Origin: an uncultured Eubacteriales bacterium
GTDB taxonomy: Bacteria > Bacillota > Clostridia > Oscillospirales > RGIG7773
DNA length: 22,748 nucleotides
NCBI GenBank assembly: GCA_934541205.1
Contig: CAKTDK010000011.1
Span: 1-22,748 of the forward strand
Direction: 5' to 3'
Shown: piece after piece, positions 1 through 6,647 of the stretch
How the letters are laid out: the number at the start of each line of letters is the position of its first letter
How positions within the stretch are numbered: position 1 is the first letter of the stretch
The notes under the pieces: generated by a model
Told to the model about the DNA's origin: nothing
What the model saw: the letters and a program-made list of their open reading frames with translations, nothing else
The model's database searches: none
Translations under genes and position numbers: made by a program

Positions 1-277
1 CCATAACAACGCCTAATATAAAACCTACAAGAGTTTCATAACATGTAACACCTATATGCATAAAAATATTATTTTGTGCAACATTCGAAAAAGTTTTTAT
101 AATTCTTGAAGGACTGCTCATAATAAAGCTATCAACCCAACCTATTTTTGTAGAAACTTCCCAAAAAACAAAAAATCCCACAAGAATTGCAATTTGACAT
201 ATCAAAATTGCAATTTTTCGTTTTTTTCGTTTTTTTAAATATACACTTCTTTCTTTTGAAATATTTATTTCAGACAT
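1..277 (-). CDS. ABC transporter permease, SsuC/TauC/NrtB-like (partial, N-terminal part only)
   Basis: This is the N-terminal ~92 residues of an inner-membrane permease; the rest lies beyond the left edge. After a basic cytoplasmic start (Lys/Arg-rich, about residues 9-22) comes a hydrophobic first membrane segment, then a WEVSTKIGWVDSF stretch and an SSPSRIIKTF motif. That pattern is typical of the nitrate/sulfonate/taurine/thiamine-precursor permease family, in which 'P-S-P' precedes a helical segment. The protein would form the membrane channel of an importer. Its ATG (277-275) overlaps the end of the ATPase gene by 8 bases, so the two are translationally coupled and the ATPase comes first. 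The substrate cannot be told, because the substrate-binding protein and the permease core are not in the window. The family call is inferred from the first third of the protein plus the neighbouring ATPase. Confidence 0.85.
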   Translation of the reverse strand, partial: MSEINISKERSVYLKKRKKRKIAILICQIAILVGFFVFWEVSTKIGWVDSFIMSSPSRIIKTFSNVAQNNIFMHIGVTCYETLVGFILGVVM

Positions 278-1043
278 GGACATCAAGCTCTTTCCATATT
301 TTGTTGAAATATTCACTGAATTTAGGATGATTTCGTCTTTTTAAAGGCGTTTCATCATCAATGTCAAATTTTATAGTATGAATATTTTTTATTTTTGCCG
401 GACGGGATGTAAGAACAATTATTCTGTCAGACATACTAATGCTTTCCGGTATATCGTGAGAAACCATGATAGTAGTCATATTTTCATTTTTAAGTATTTT
501 ATAAACATCATCTGTTACCGCTAAACGCGTTTGATAATCAAGAGCGGAAAACGCTTCATCTAAAAGAAGTATTTCGGGTTTTATTGCAAGAGTTCTTATA
601 AGAGCAACTCTTTGTTTCATACCGCCTGAAAGCTGAGACGGATATTTATCCTTGAATTCATAAAGTCCGTATTTTTTTAAAAGCTTATCTGTATATTCCA
701 TGTTTTCTTTATTTTTATCTTTCCTTATTTCAAGACCAAAGGTTACGTTTTTTTTAATGCTTCTCCAAGGAAGCAGATTATCTTTTTGAAGCATATAACC
801 TATTTTAGAATTTATACCTGATATTTTTTCTGAATTTATATATATATCGCCGAAAGTAGGTTCGAGAAGGCCGGATATCATTGATAATATGGTTGATTTA
901 CCGCATCCTGACGGACCTACTATACTGACAAATTCACCTTGTTTTACAGAAAAGCTTACATCTTCTACGGCAAGTATCTCACCGTTTGCCGACTGATATT
1001 TTATCATTAAATTTTCTGCTTTTAAAATGCCATCATTATTCAA
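270..1043 (-). CDS. ABC transporter ATP-binding protein, SsuB/TauB/NrtD-like
   Basis: This is the cytoplasmic ATPase that powers the importer whose permease follows it. All nucleotide-binding motifs are visible (numbered from the TTG start): Walker A GPSGCGKST 43-51, Q-loop Gln 86 in MLQKDNLLPW, signature LSGGMKQRVAL from 138, Walker B ILLLDE 158-163 and H-loop His 196. The 'QKDNLLPW' Q-loop is usual in the nitrate/sulfonate/taurine/thiamine-precursor subfamily. I chose the TTG at 1043 because GAGGTGAG (1055-1048) lies just upstream of it. A longer frame with ATG at 1067 lacks a Shine-Dalgarno and would begin about where a TATAAT (1078-1073) predicts the transcript start. The substrate is unknown. 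Length (~257 aa) is normal for the family. Confidence 0.92.
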   Translation of the reverse strand: MNNDGILKAENLMIKYQSANGEILAVEDVSFSVKQGEFVSIVGPSGCGKSTILSMISGLLEPTFGDIYINSEKISGINSKIGYMLQKDNLLPWRSIKKNVTFGLEIRKDKNKENMEYTDKLLKKYGLYEFKDKYPSQLSGGMKQRVALIRTLAIKPEILLLDEAFSALDYQTRLAVTDDVYKILKNENMTTIMVSHDIPESISMSDRIIVLTSRPAKIKNIHTIKFDIDDETPLKRRNHPKFSEYFNKIWKELDVHV

Positions 1044-1072
1044 TAATCTCACCTCATGCTTTCTCATAATGT

Positions 1073-1078
1073 ATTATA
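1073..1078 (-). promoter_or_regulatory. Candidate -10 element of the ABC transporter operon
   Basis: A TATAAT hexamer on the minus strand lies ~30 bases before the TTG start of the ATPase gene. No convincing -35 is visible at 16-18 bases; the nearest hexamers resemble ATCACC/TATCAC. The DNA is AT-rich, so chance occurrence is possible. The position does fit an approximately 20-base leader for the TTG start. Confidence 0.35.
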
Positions 1079-1195
1079 TTAAAAAACGTAATTTTGGTGA
1101 TAAAATTAAACCGGCAGATTTTTATTGCTGGTATTTAAAATAAATTAATATATTTATATGACGATTTGAATGATAGTACATAATATACTTATAAT

Positions 1196-1225
1196 AAAAG
1201 GCTTCAGGTTTTCCTGAAGTCTTTT
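1196..1225 (-). terminator. Intrinsic terminator of the 64-aa gene
   Basis: A 13-bp stem (core CTTCAGG/CCTGAAG) closes a 4-base loop. On the minus strand it is followed by TTTTATTAT. It sits 15 bases past the stop of the 64-aa minus-strand gene and separates it from the ABC operon promoter. Confidence 0.8.
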
Positions 1226-1240
1226 ATATATATAAAATAA

Positions 1241-1435
1241 TTATAAAGGCAAATTATTTTTATTATTTCTATTTTGTAAATCTTCACATATTTGTCTTTG
1301 TGCCGCAATGGTACCGAGAGTATCTCCTAATTGGCTGAATATAGCTGTGAGAAGAGCAAGCTCATCTATGGTTTTACCTTCTGCAATAGCTGCGGCAAGT
1401 GCTGTTACTAAGGCAATCAAATCATTGGGGCACAT
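1241..1435 (-). CDS. Small 64-aa protein, DUF6774-like
   Basis: A small soluble-looking protein. It starts with MCPNDLIALVTALAAAIAEG, then an acidic helix (KTIDELALLTAIFSQLGDTL), then an Ala/Gln/Arg segment and a polar Asn/Lys-rich tail. The pattern 'cysteine near the start, hydrophobic helix, Glu-Leu, FxQLGDTL' matches my memory of the DUF6774 family of short clostridial proteins. That family has no known function, and I cannot confirm the match here. Evidence that it is a real gene: a strong GAGGTGAT ribosome site 4 bases before the ATG, a dedicated terminator immediately downstream, and a possible TATAAT shortly upstream of the ribosome site. It is a single-gene unit between the ABC operon and the lipoprotein operon. 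Confidence 0.75.
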   Translation of the reverse strand: MCPNDLIALVTALAAAIAEGKTIDELALLTAIFSQLGDTLGTIAAQRQICEDLQNRNNKNNLPL

Positions 1436-1519
1436 TATATCACCTCATTATAATATATGAAATTATTAAGCAATTGCCATTTATTATAAAAGTATATTCT
1501 AATTCAAAAAATAAAATAT

Positions 1520-1579
1520 AATTTATACAAAAATATAAAAAATTTATACAAAAATATAATAATTTGTAGAATAACATAA
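1520..1579. repeat. Three tandem 19-bp direct repeats, 20-21-bp period
   Basis: AATTTATACAAAAATATAA occurs exactly at 1520-1538 and again at 1541-1559. A third copy at 1561-1579 matches 15 of 19 positions. Starts are spaced 21 and 20 bases, about two DNA turns, so all copies would face the same side of the helix. The array lies 115 bases before the lipoprotein operon. It could be an operator or curved-DNA element, or simply low-complexity AT-rich DNA. Confidence 0.6.
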
Positions 1580-1648
1580 AATTTTTTATAAAAATACAAT
1601 TATTTATCGAAAAATGTTTAATAAAAAATATTGAAATTTTGAAAATAT

Positions 1649-1657
1649 TGGTATATC
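1649..1657 (+). promoter_or_regulatory. Candidate extended -10 promoter of the lipoprotein/peptidase operon
   Basis: TGGTATATC fits a TGnTATAnT-like extended -10. A TTGAAA lies 15 bases before the hexamer (1631-1636). It would start transcription near 1664, ~30 bases before the first ATG. AT-rich context lowers confidence. Confidence 0.35.
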
Positions 1658-1693
1658 ATTAAACTAAGATTATTATGAATAGGTATTTAAATA

Positions 1694-2962
1694 ATGAAAA
1701 AAATAAAATTATTTTTAATGTTAACATTATTTATATTTTTAACATCATGTGAAAAAAATAATAATATAGTAAAAAATCCTGTTGATTTAGTGAAAACAAA
1801 TCTTGAATATGTCAAAGAAATTACTTCGGAATCAATTTATACTAAATGTTATAAAAATAATGATGATACATATACTATGTATTTGTTTTCTTCTCCTGTG
1901 GCATTTGAAAAAGATGATAAAATAATTGAAATTGATAATTCAATTGTAAAATCAGATAATTCAGAATATATATTTATGAATAAATGTAATGATATTAAAG
2001 TTTATTTTTTTGAAAATGGCTTCAACATAATTAATAATATTGAAAATATAAAAATAATATTTGAAGAATCAAAATGTATAGAGAAAACAAATTTCAACAA
2101 TTTGTTTGGTGAAAAAGTTCAAGCTATAAAGTATAAGTTAGGAAAAAATAATTTATTATACGTATATCCTACTACAGGAGGAGTTAACTTTGAATTTGAA
2201 ATAAATAATAAAGAAGATATAAAAATTTCTATTTATTCTGAAAATGACTTTGAAGTAAATGACAAAGAAAAATATATAATTTTTAATGGAATTAATAAAT
2301 ACCTATTTTACCCGCCTATAAATTATGATGAATATACTATGCCAAATTTTACAGTTTCTAAAACAAAAAATGTATTTAACCTAAGTTTTAATTTTGAAAA
2401 TAATTATAAATATTGCGGTGCGTTTGATGTATATAGAAATAAAATACCAGACAGTGCGGTTTATTCTAATTATAAAGAAAATTTATATTTAAATAATTAT
2501 TCTGTTATAGGCAATAGTTCTATTTTTGGAAAAGGATTAAATTATATAAGATTTCGTCCAAGTTTCATATTTGATATTGACAAAAGCAATATATTAGAAT
2601 CCGAATTTTATATAAAAAATTTAAGAAAAAATGTTATTTTAAAAGAAATAAATTTAAAGAGAGTAACAGAACAATGGAGCAGTCAAAATATTACTTGGAA
2701 TTCAAAAGTAAATTATTCTGAGATAATTTCAACAGGGAATTATGAGAAAGGATATTATGTATTTAATGTAAAAAAATTTGTAGAAGATTGCTTTTCTGAT
2801 AATATGTTAGAATCATTAGGAGGTGTTATCGAAAGTAAAGAAAATGATTATGTCATATTAGCTTCTTCTGATAATAGTTTTTATCCGACTGTTATGAAAA
2901 TAAAAATGGCTGAATATCCTGTTTCTGTTAAAGAAAAAACAAATATTAATCCAATAAATTGA
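1694..2962 (+). CDS. DNRLRE-type surface lipoprotein
   Basis: This is a 422-aa lipoprotein. The signal peptide (basic MKKIK, hydrophobic 6-16) ends in the lipobox LTSC with the lipidated Cys at 19, so it should be anchored to the outer face of the membrane. The middle (~60-250) is a beta-rich region I do not recognise. The C-terminal third (~270-410) resembles the DNRLRE/CBM96-like fold: a 'G..YIRF.PSFIFDI' opening, the WSSQNITWNSKVNYSEI motif, a 'Y.FNVKKFV' strand and a closing 'YPTVMKIKM'. Such domains occur in secreted and cell-wall proteins, often for glycan or matrix attachment, but the ligand here is unknown. The Shine-Dalgarno is weak (AGGT, 9 bases before ATG). It is the first gene of a three-gene operon, ending 14 bases before the peptidase gene. 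It is extremely AT-rich even against its neighbours. Confidence 0.82.
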   Translation: MKKIKLFLMLTLFIFLTSCEKNNNIVKNPVDLVKTNLEYVKEITSESIYTKCYKNNDDTYTMYLFSSPVAFEKDDKIIEIDNSIVKSDNSEYIFMNKCNDIKVYFFENGFNIINNIENIKIIFEESKCIEKTNFNNLFGEKVQAIKYKLGKNNLLYVYPTTGGVNFEFEINNKEDIKISIYSENDFEVNDKEKYIIFNGINKYLFYPPINYDEYTMPNFTVSKTKNVFNLSFNFENNYKYCGAFDVYRNKIPDSAVYSNYKENLYLNNYSVIGNSSIFGKGLNYIRFRPSFIFDIDKSNILESEFYIKNLRKNVILKEINLKRVTEQWSSQNITWNSKVNYSEIISTGNYEKGYYVFNVKKFVEDCFSDNMLESLGGVIESKENDYVILASSDNSFYPTVMKIKMAEYPVSVKEKTNINPIN

Positions 2963-2976
2963 AAGGATAGGATTTT

Positions 2977-4227
2977 ATGAAAAAAACAACGAGATTTATG
3001 TACTTACTTTTAGCAATAATTATAAGTTGCTCATCTTTAAGATTAGTTTATGCAAATGATGGTTATAAACACAATATTACGCCGGCAGAATATGCGAAAA
3101 GCTTTATTGATATAGTTACTCCGGAAAATGATTTAACTGCAGATGAAACCATAGAAATTTATGATGAAAATGAAAATTTATCAGGGTATTGCATAAGCCT
3201 ATATGACAATAATATAGAAAATGGTTATGTTGTAATAAAATTTTCGAATAACAATCCGGTTATATCAGAATATAGTATAGGAAAAGGAATAAAAAACATA
3301 TACTATAATATAGCTGAAAAAGTTGATGAAGATATAAGCGGTGAAGTAGAGCCAAGTGGAGAAAAAAAGATTTATAGTTTTGAGCCTAATAATTATAATG
3401 CCGGATTTTTATCCAAGGATAATGAAGTTATAATAGGAAGCTATGAAGAAAAGATAGAAACAACACGTGAATTTAAAGAATATAAAGAAACATCCAAACA
3501 AAGAAATAGAGAAATAAAAGAAAATTATATAGCGAAAAATAAAAACCAAAATACTGCTGATGAAGAATTAACTTTATATGAAGGTGTTAGTGACGAAAAA
3601 AGTGCGGATAGTGTTATTTTTGATAGCCTTACAGGAAGAATAATTTCTCGCGGCTGTATTGATGATGGAACTTCAATAGCATATTTTTCACAGGATGATA
3701 TTATACATGGTACAGGAAGATATGCTTGTGCGGTAGTTGCGCTAACAAATTTAATGTTATATTTTGATTTAACCGGCAAAGATATGATGCCGTTAGGCAT
3801 GGCAGATACTTTTAATACTTTATGGCAATATTCCCAAACTACATGTCATGAAATAAAAAATGGAGTAGAGTATGGCGGAACAGCACCTGATAAAAAAGGA
3901 CCTGCTGCAAAAAGATATATAGAAGAACAGGGATATAATTGCACCATTACATCGTACGATTTTCCTGATATATCAGAAACAACGTTTAATTTAATGAAGA
4001 CACATATAAATAATAACAGACCATTATTGATAGGATATAATCATGGAAATGAAGGCCATGCGGTTTTAGGAATAGGATTTATAAAGCTTGATAATGGACT
4101 GTATTTTGGTGTTGCTGATGGTTGGAATAGAGAAGTAAGGTATATAAAATATGATGCAGGCGGATATACGTATTTTAATTTTGAAGCAGTAAAAGTTACA
4201 AATAAATCTACTGGGGGTTATAAATAA
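2977..4227 (+). CDS. Secreted papain-fold (C39/C10-like) cysteine peptidase with Spi-like prodomain
   Basis: This is a 416-aa exported protein. The N-terminal hydrophobic segment (8-20) ends with VYA at 24-26, a signal-peptidase-I site; IISC at 15-18 could also be read as a lipobox. Residues ~37-107 carry 'ENGYVVIKFSNNNPVISEYS', the pattern of the Spi-type inhibitory prodomain of streptopain-family (C10) enzymes. A charged, lysine/glutamate-rich linker (~158-195) follows. The C-terminal domain (~235-405) has a papain-like layout: an upstream Gln (YFSQ, 236-239), likely nucleophile Cys251 in GRYACAVVALTN, His361 in NEGHAVLGIGF and Asp381 in VADGWN. This fits a C39_2/C10-like peptidase; the substrate is unknown. 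AAAGGA precedes the ATG. Its stop shares one base with the next lipoprotein's start, so the two are coupled. Confidence 0.82.
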   Translation: MKKTTRFMYLLLAIIISCSSLRLVYANDGYKHNITPAEYAKSFIDIVTPENDLTADETIEIYDENENLSGYCISLYDNNIENGYVVIKFSNNNPVISEYSIGKGIKNIYYNIAEKVDEDISGEVEPSGEKKIYSFEPNNYNAGFLSKDNEVIIGSYEEKIETTREFKEYKETSKQRNREIKENYIAKNKNQNTADEELTLYEGVSDEKSADSVIFDSLTGRIISRGCIDDGTSIAYFSQDDIIHGTGRYACAVVALTNLMLYFDLTGKDMMPLGMADTFNTLWQYSQTTCHEIKNGVEYGGTAPDKKGPAAKRYIEEQGYNCTITSYDFPDISETTFNLMKTHINNNRPLLIGYNHGNEGHAVLGIGFIKLDNGLYFGVADGWNREVRYIKYDAGGYTYFNFEAVKVTNKSTGGYK

Positions 4228-5114
4228 TGAAAAGATATATTGGCAAAATCCTTATTTTGTTTTTGGCATTATTTGTTTTTTCAGGGTGCAGTGTTAGAAA
4301 TGCTGGTACAGATCTCCCTTCAAGAGAATATACAGGAGAGCTTACAATGGAAGGAACTGTTATGCCTAGCGGAGGAGCAGGAGTTTTTGGTTTGTCGCCT
4401 TGTGACAGTACTGTATTGCAAAGTGAAACTATTACTGTAACCAAAGAAGAAGACGGTTATTTTTCAGGTGAAATGAGTTATTCTTTACTTTGTCATATTG
4501 ATACAAATATGCTGTTGCCGTATAGCTATTATGAAACTTATTGGTTTGATGATAATTTATTGGAAATCTATGTTGACGGCGAGCTTGTAACATATGAAGA
4601 AAAAGATTTATCTTTTACAGATATAAAAACCGTTATGGCATGTAAAGATAGCGACACAGTTTCGGGATGTTCATATCCCGAAAAGGAAAATAAGACAATA
4701 AGTATTTATCCAGAAGACGAACCCGGGAGAAACAGTTTATTGACAGCAAGGACAGGAGAAGATGCGGCTGTTATAAGCTCAGGAGCAGCAAAACAACCGA
4801 AAGACACATATAAATTAATTGTTGATAGATATAACAGTAATTTTGAATATGATTTGAAATTGCCGATTGATGTTGAGCAACGACCTGTAAAAATGTTAAA
4901 ATTTAATATTTCTAATGGTCAGCATACAGTAAAAATAAAATTTAATGCTATGAATTCAGATAGTATATGTGAATTCGATGTATTCCAGTTTATTGCTTCA
5001 CCAAGTGATATGTGGGTAAGTACACAAGAAAGAAAGATTAATGTAAATATAGGAGAAAAAACTTATAATTATGATATACCGGATGATATATTTGATTTTT
5101 GCCAGCCAAAATAA
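4227..5114 (+). CDS. Cysteine-containing lipoprotein of unknown function
   Basis: This is a 295-aa lipoprotein with signal peptide MKRYIGK plus a hydrophobic stretch and lipobox FSGC (lipidated Cys21). I recognise no domain. The mature part is predicted beta-rich, with alternating hydrophobic strands, and has six further cysteines (59, 89, 139, 148, 248, 292), which could form disulfides outside the cell. The last gene of the operon, its ATG overlaps the peptidase stop by one base (TAATG), and a GGGGG run upstream serves as ribosome site. Base composition is visibly less AT-rich than the first gene of the operon. Tight coupling to the peptidase suggests a partner role, for example inhibitor, anchor or substrate, but this is inference only. 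The closest support would be structural homology, which cannot be run here. Confidence 0.75.
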   Translation: MKRYIGKILILFLALFVFSGCSVRNAGTDLPSREYTGELTMEGTVMPSGGAGVFGLSPCDSTVLQSETITVTKEEDGYFSGEMSYSLLCHIDTNMLLPYSYYETYWFDDNLLEIYVDGELVTYEEKDLSFTDIKTVMACKDSDTVSGCSYPEKENKTISIYPEDEPGRNSLLTARTGEDAAVISSGAAKQPKDTYKLIVDRYNSNFEYDLKLPIDVEQRPVKMLKFNISNGQHTVKIKFNAMNSDSICEFDVFQFIASPSDMWVSTQERKINVNIGEKTYNYDIPDDIFDFCQPK

Positions 5115-5256
5115 ATTATAGTAATTAACAAACAATTATTTGTTTTGTTTTGTCAAAAATTTTATATATAGTTTTGTATTTTACAATGATTGTGTTTATA
5201 GCCTTTTTTATTATTTTTAAAATTTAATATCAATAGTGTTAATAATCATAAAAAAG

Positions 5257-5313
5257 CATAATAAATAAAAAGTACATCTTATTTTAAATAAGATGTACTT
5301 TTTATTTATTATG
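5257..5313. terminator. Bidirectional terminator: perfect 28-bp inverted repeat
   Basis: The left arm 5257-5284 and right arm 5286-5313 are exact reverse complements around one central base. The core is AAGTACATCTTATT, flanked by A/T tracts that act as U-tails in both directions. It lies between the convergent lipoprotein genes and covers the stop codon of the minus-strand one. The arm is longer than usual for a terminator. Confidence 0.75.
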
Positions 5314-6262
5314 TATTATTTAAAGGAATTTCAATTTTCTCTTTACCATTATAAAACTGTATGGTTATTATTCCTCCGGGAATTGTAGGTTCTGCGTAAA
5401 AAGAAATATATTCATGGTTTTCACTTATATCAAAATTTCTTCCCGTATCATATAAAGAAATAAGAAAATCTGTATTATCAGTCAAATTATCTGCTATGCT
5501 GATATTTAAAGAATGATAATCAAAATTATTTTTTAATTTTATTATAGTTTTTAACGGCGTTAATTTTATTTTTTCTATAAATATTTTTTTATTGTCAATG
5601 ATATATTCTTTATTGATATTATAAGTATAACATTTTCTGTAATTAAGAGAAAAATCCAGGGTTCTGTATATATAAGGACTGAAAGAATCGTCTAATTTAT
5701 ATATTGACAGCTTTAATTTTGAATCTTTTGAGATATTTCCTTTAAAGGTAAAATTTTTATAGATGTATCCCATAGATGATGATACTCCGGTATTATTTTC
5801 ATAGGTAACGTATGTAAAAACATTTCCATTATTGTCTGAAAGAATAATATCATTGTCCATTTTTTCAAGCTCATCATTGGTATATTCATAAAAAGCTATA
5901 GTTAATATTACCGTGTCTTCGTATGCATAACCTTTTAATACAGATATTTTCGGCATATTAACGGCGGAAAAATTCACATCTTTAAATCCGTCAATAAATT
6001 CATAGGTTAACTCTCCTACGTTGTAATCGTAGGTTAAATTTATTTCATCTGTGGGTATACCGTTTTGTATACCGTATATTGCCAACGGATTATTGTATGA
6101 TTCTAATAATGTACCAGTTTTATAATTCTTCAATTGTTTTTTCAAAATATTTATTTCTTCCTGAGAAGCTGTATTTACATTTTCGGGTTCAGTATAAGGC
6201 TTTTTGCAGGAAGAAAAGGCTATTACAAAAATAGCAATAATTAAAATAATAATTTTTTTCAT
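5309..6262 (-). CDS. Lipoprotein of unknown function
   Basis: This is a 317-aa lipoprotein. MKK is followed by an Ile-rich hydrophobic stretch and the lipobox FSSC with lipidated Cys19, then a polar linker (KKPYTEPENVNTASQEE). A short helical region (~34-60) containing KKQLKNYKTGTLLESY precedes a long region rich in predicted beta strands. I do not recognise a family. The tail (ITIQFYNGKEKIEIPL) looks like a terminal Ig- or beta-sandwich strand. It is convergent to the peptidase operon, is transcribed alone and shares the 28-bp terminator. The ribosome site is weak (AGGT, 9 bases before ATG). Similar size, AT-richness and location to the lipoproteins across the terminator suggest a common surface role, but no sequence link is evident. 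Confidence 0.75.
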   Translation of the reverse strand: MKKIIILIIAIFVIAFSSCKKPYTEPENVNTASQEEINILKKQLKNYKTGTLLESYNNPLAIYGIQNGIPTDEINLTYDYNVGELTYEFIDGFKDVNFSAVNMPKISVLKGYAYEDTVILTIAFYEYTNDELEKMDNDIILSDNNGNVFTYVTYENNTGVSSSMGYIYKNFTFKGNISKDSKLKLSIYKLDDSFSPYIYRTLDFSLNYRKCYTYNINKEYIIDNKKIFIEKIKLTPLKTIIKLKNNFDYHSLNISIADNLTDNTDFLISLYDTGRNFDISENHEYISFYAEPTIPGGIITIQFYNGKEKIEIPLNNT

Positions 6263-6647
6263 AATTATTTACCTGGATTTGGAGAAGTATAGTCATAAAT
6301 ATAATAGTCTTTATATTATAAATTATTTCATTTTCATAAATAGGATTGTTTTTAATTATTAAAAGAGCTCTTGTTATATATTCTCAATTTAATTTTTTTG
6401 TTGTAATATTACTTTCATTTTTAAACCTCATAGTTTAAAATTATAATAAAAATTATTAATTTATATATACATTGTATTATCCTTTTTTGAAAATGTCAAT
6501 TGATTTTTGTTTAAAACATAAAATAATAAAATAAAAAAATGATATATTTGAGTTAAAAGATAAAAATTTATATTTTGATGTTACTTACATAAAATCTATA
6601 ATCAATTTAATATATTTTGAATATACTGTTTTTGGAGGTGTTTAAAA
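6263..6647. other. AT-rich intergenic region between divergent genes
   Basis: This is a 385-base gap between the divergent lipoprotein and spore-hydrolase genes. It is extremely AT-rich with no open frame that has a ribosome site. The only elements I can point to are the candidate sigma-E promoter (6569-6595) and the ribosome site GGAGGTG (6634-6640) of the hydrolase gene. Confidence 0.6.
6569..6595 (+). promoter_or_regulatory. Candidate sporulation (sigma-E-like) promoter of sleL
   Basis: TATATT (6569-6574) and CATAAAAT (6588-6595) are 13 bases apart. They resemble the sigma-E consensus (ATA-containing -35, CATACAAT-like -10) and sit ~52 bases before the ATG. SleL-type genes are known to be transcribed in the mother cell. 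AT-rich DNA makes chance matches likely and the spacing is slightly short. Confidence 0.3.

Noticed and set aside
1044..1067. ATG at 1067 as start of the ABC ATPase
   Set aside because: No ribosome site, and it would coincide with the predicted transcript start. The TTG at 1043 has GAGGTGAG.
1501..1620. Possible CRISPR-like or origin-like repeat array in AT-rich DNA
   Set aside because: Only two exact copies with 2-base spacing, no unique spacers, no cas genes, and no DnaA-box cluster. Kept only as a tandem repeat.
4240..4440. Open frame overlapping the start of the 295-aa lipoprotein
   Set aside because: It is an alternative frame of a gene with clear lipobox and operon coupling; it has no ribosome site of its own.
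6263..6647. Small RNA or hidden gene in the divergent gap before sleL
   Set aside because: No frame with a ribosome site, no GC-richer hairpin and no terminator; composition is uniform AT.
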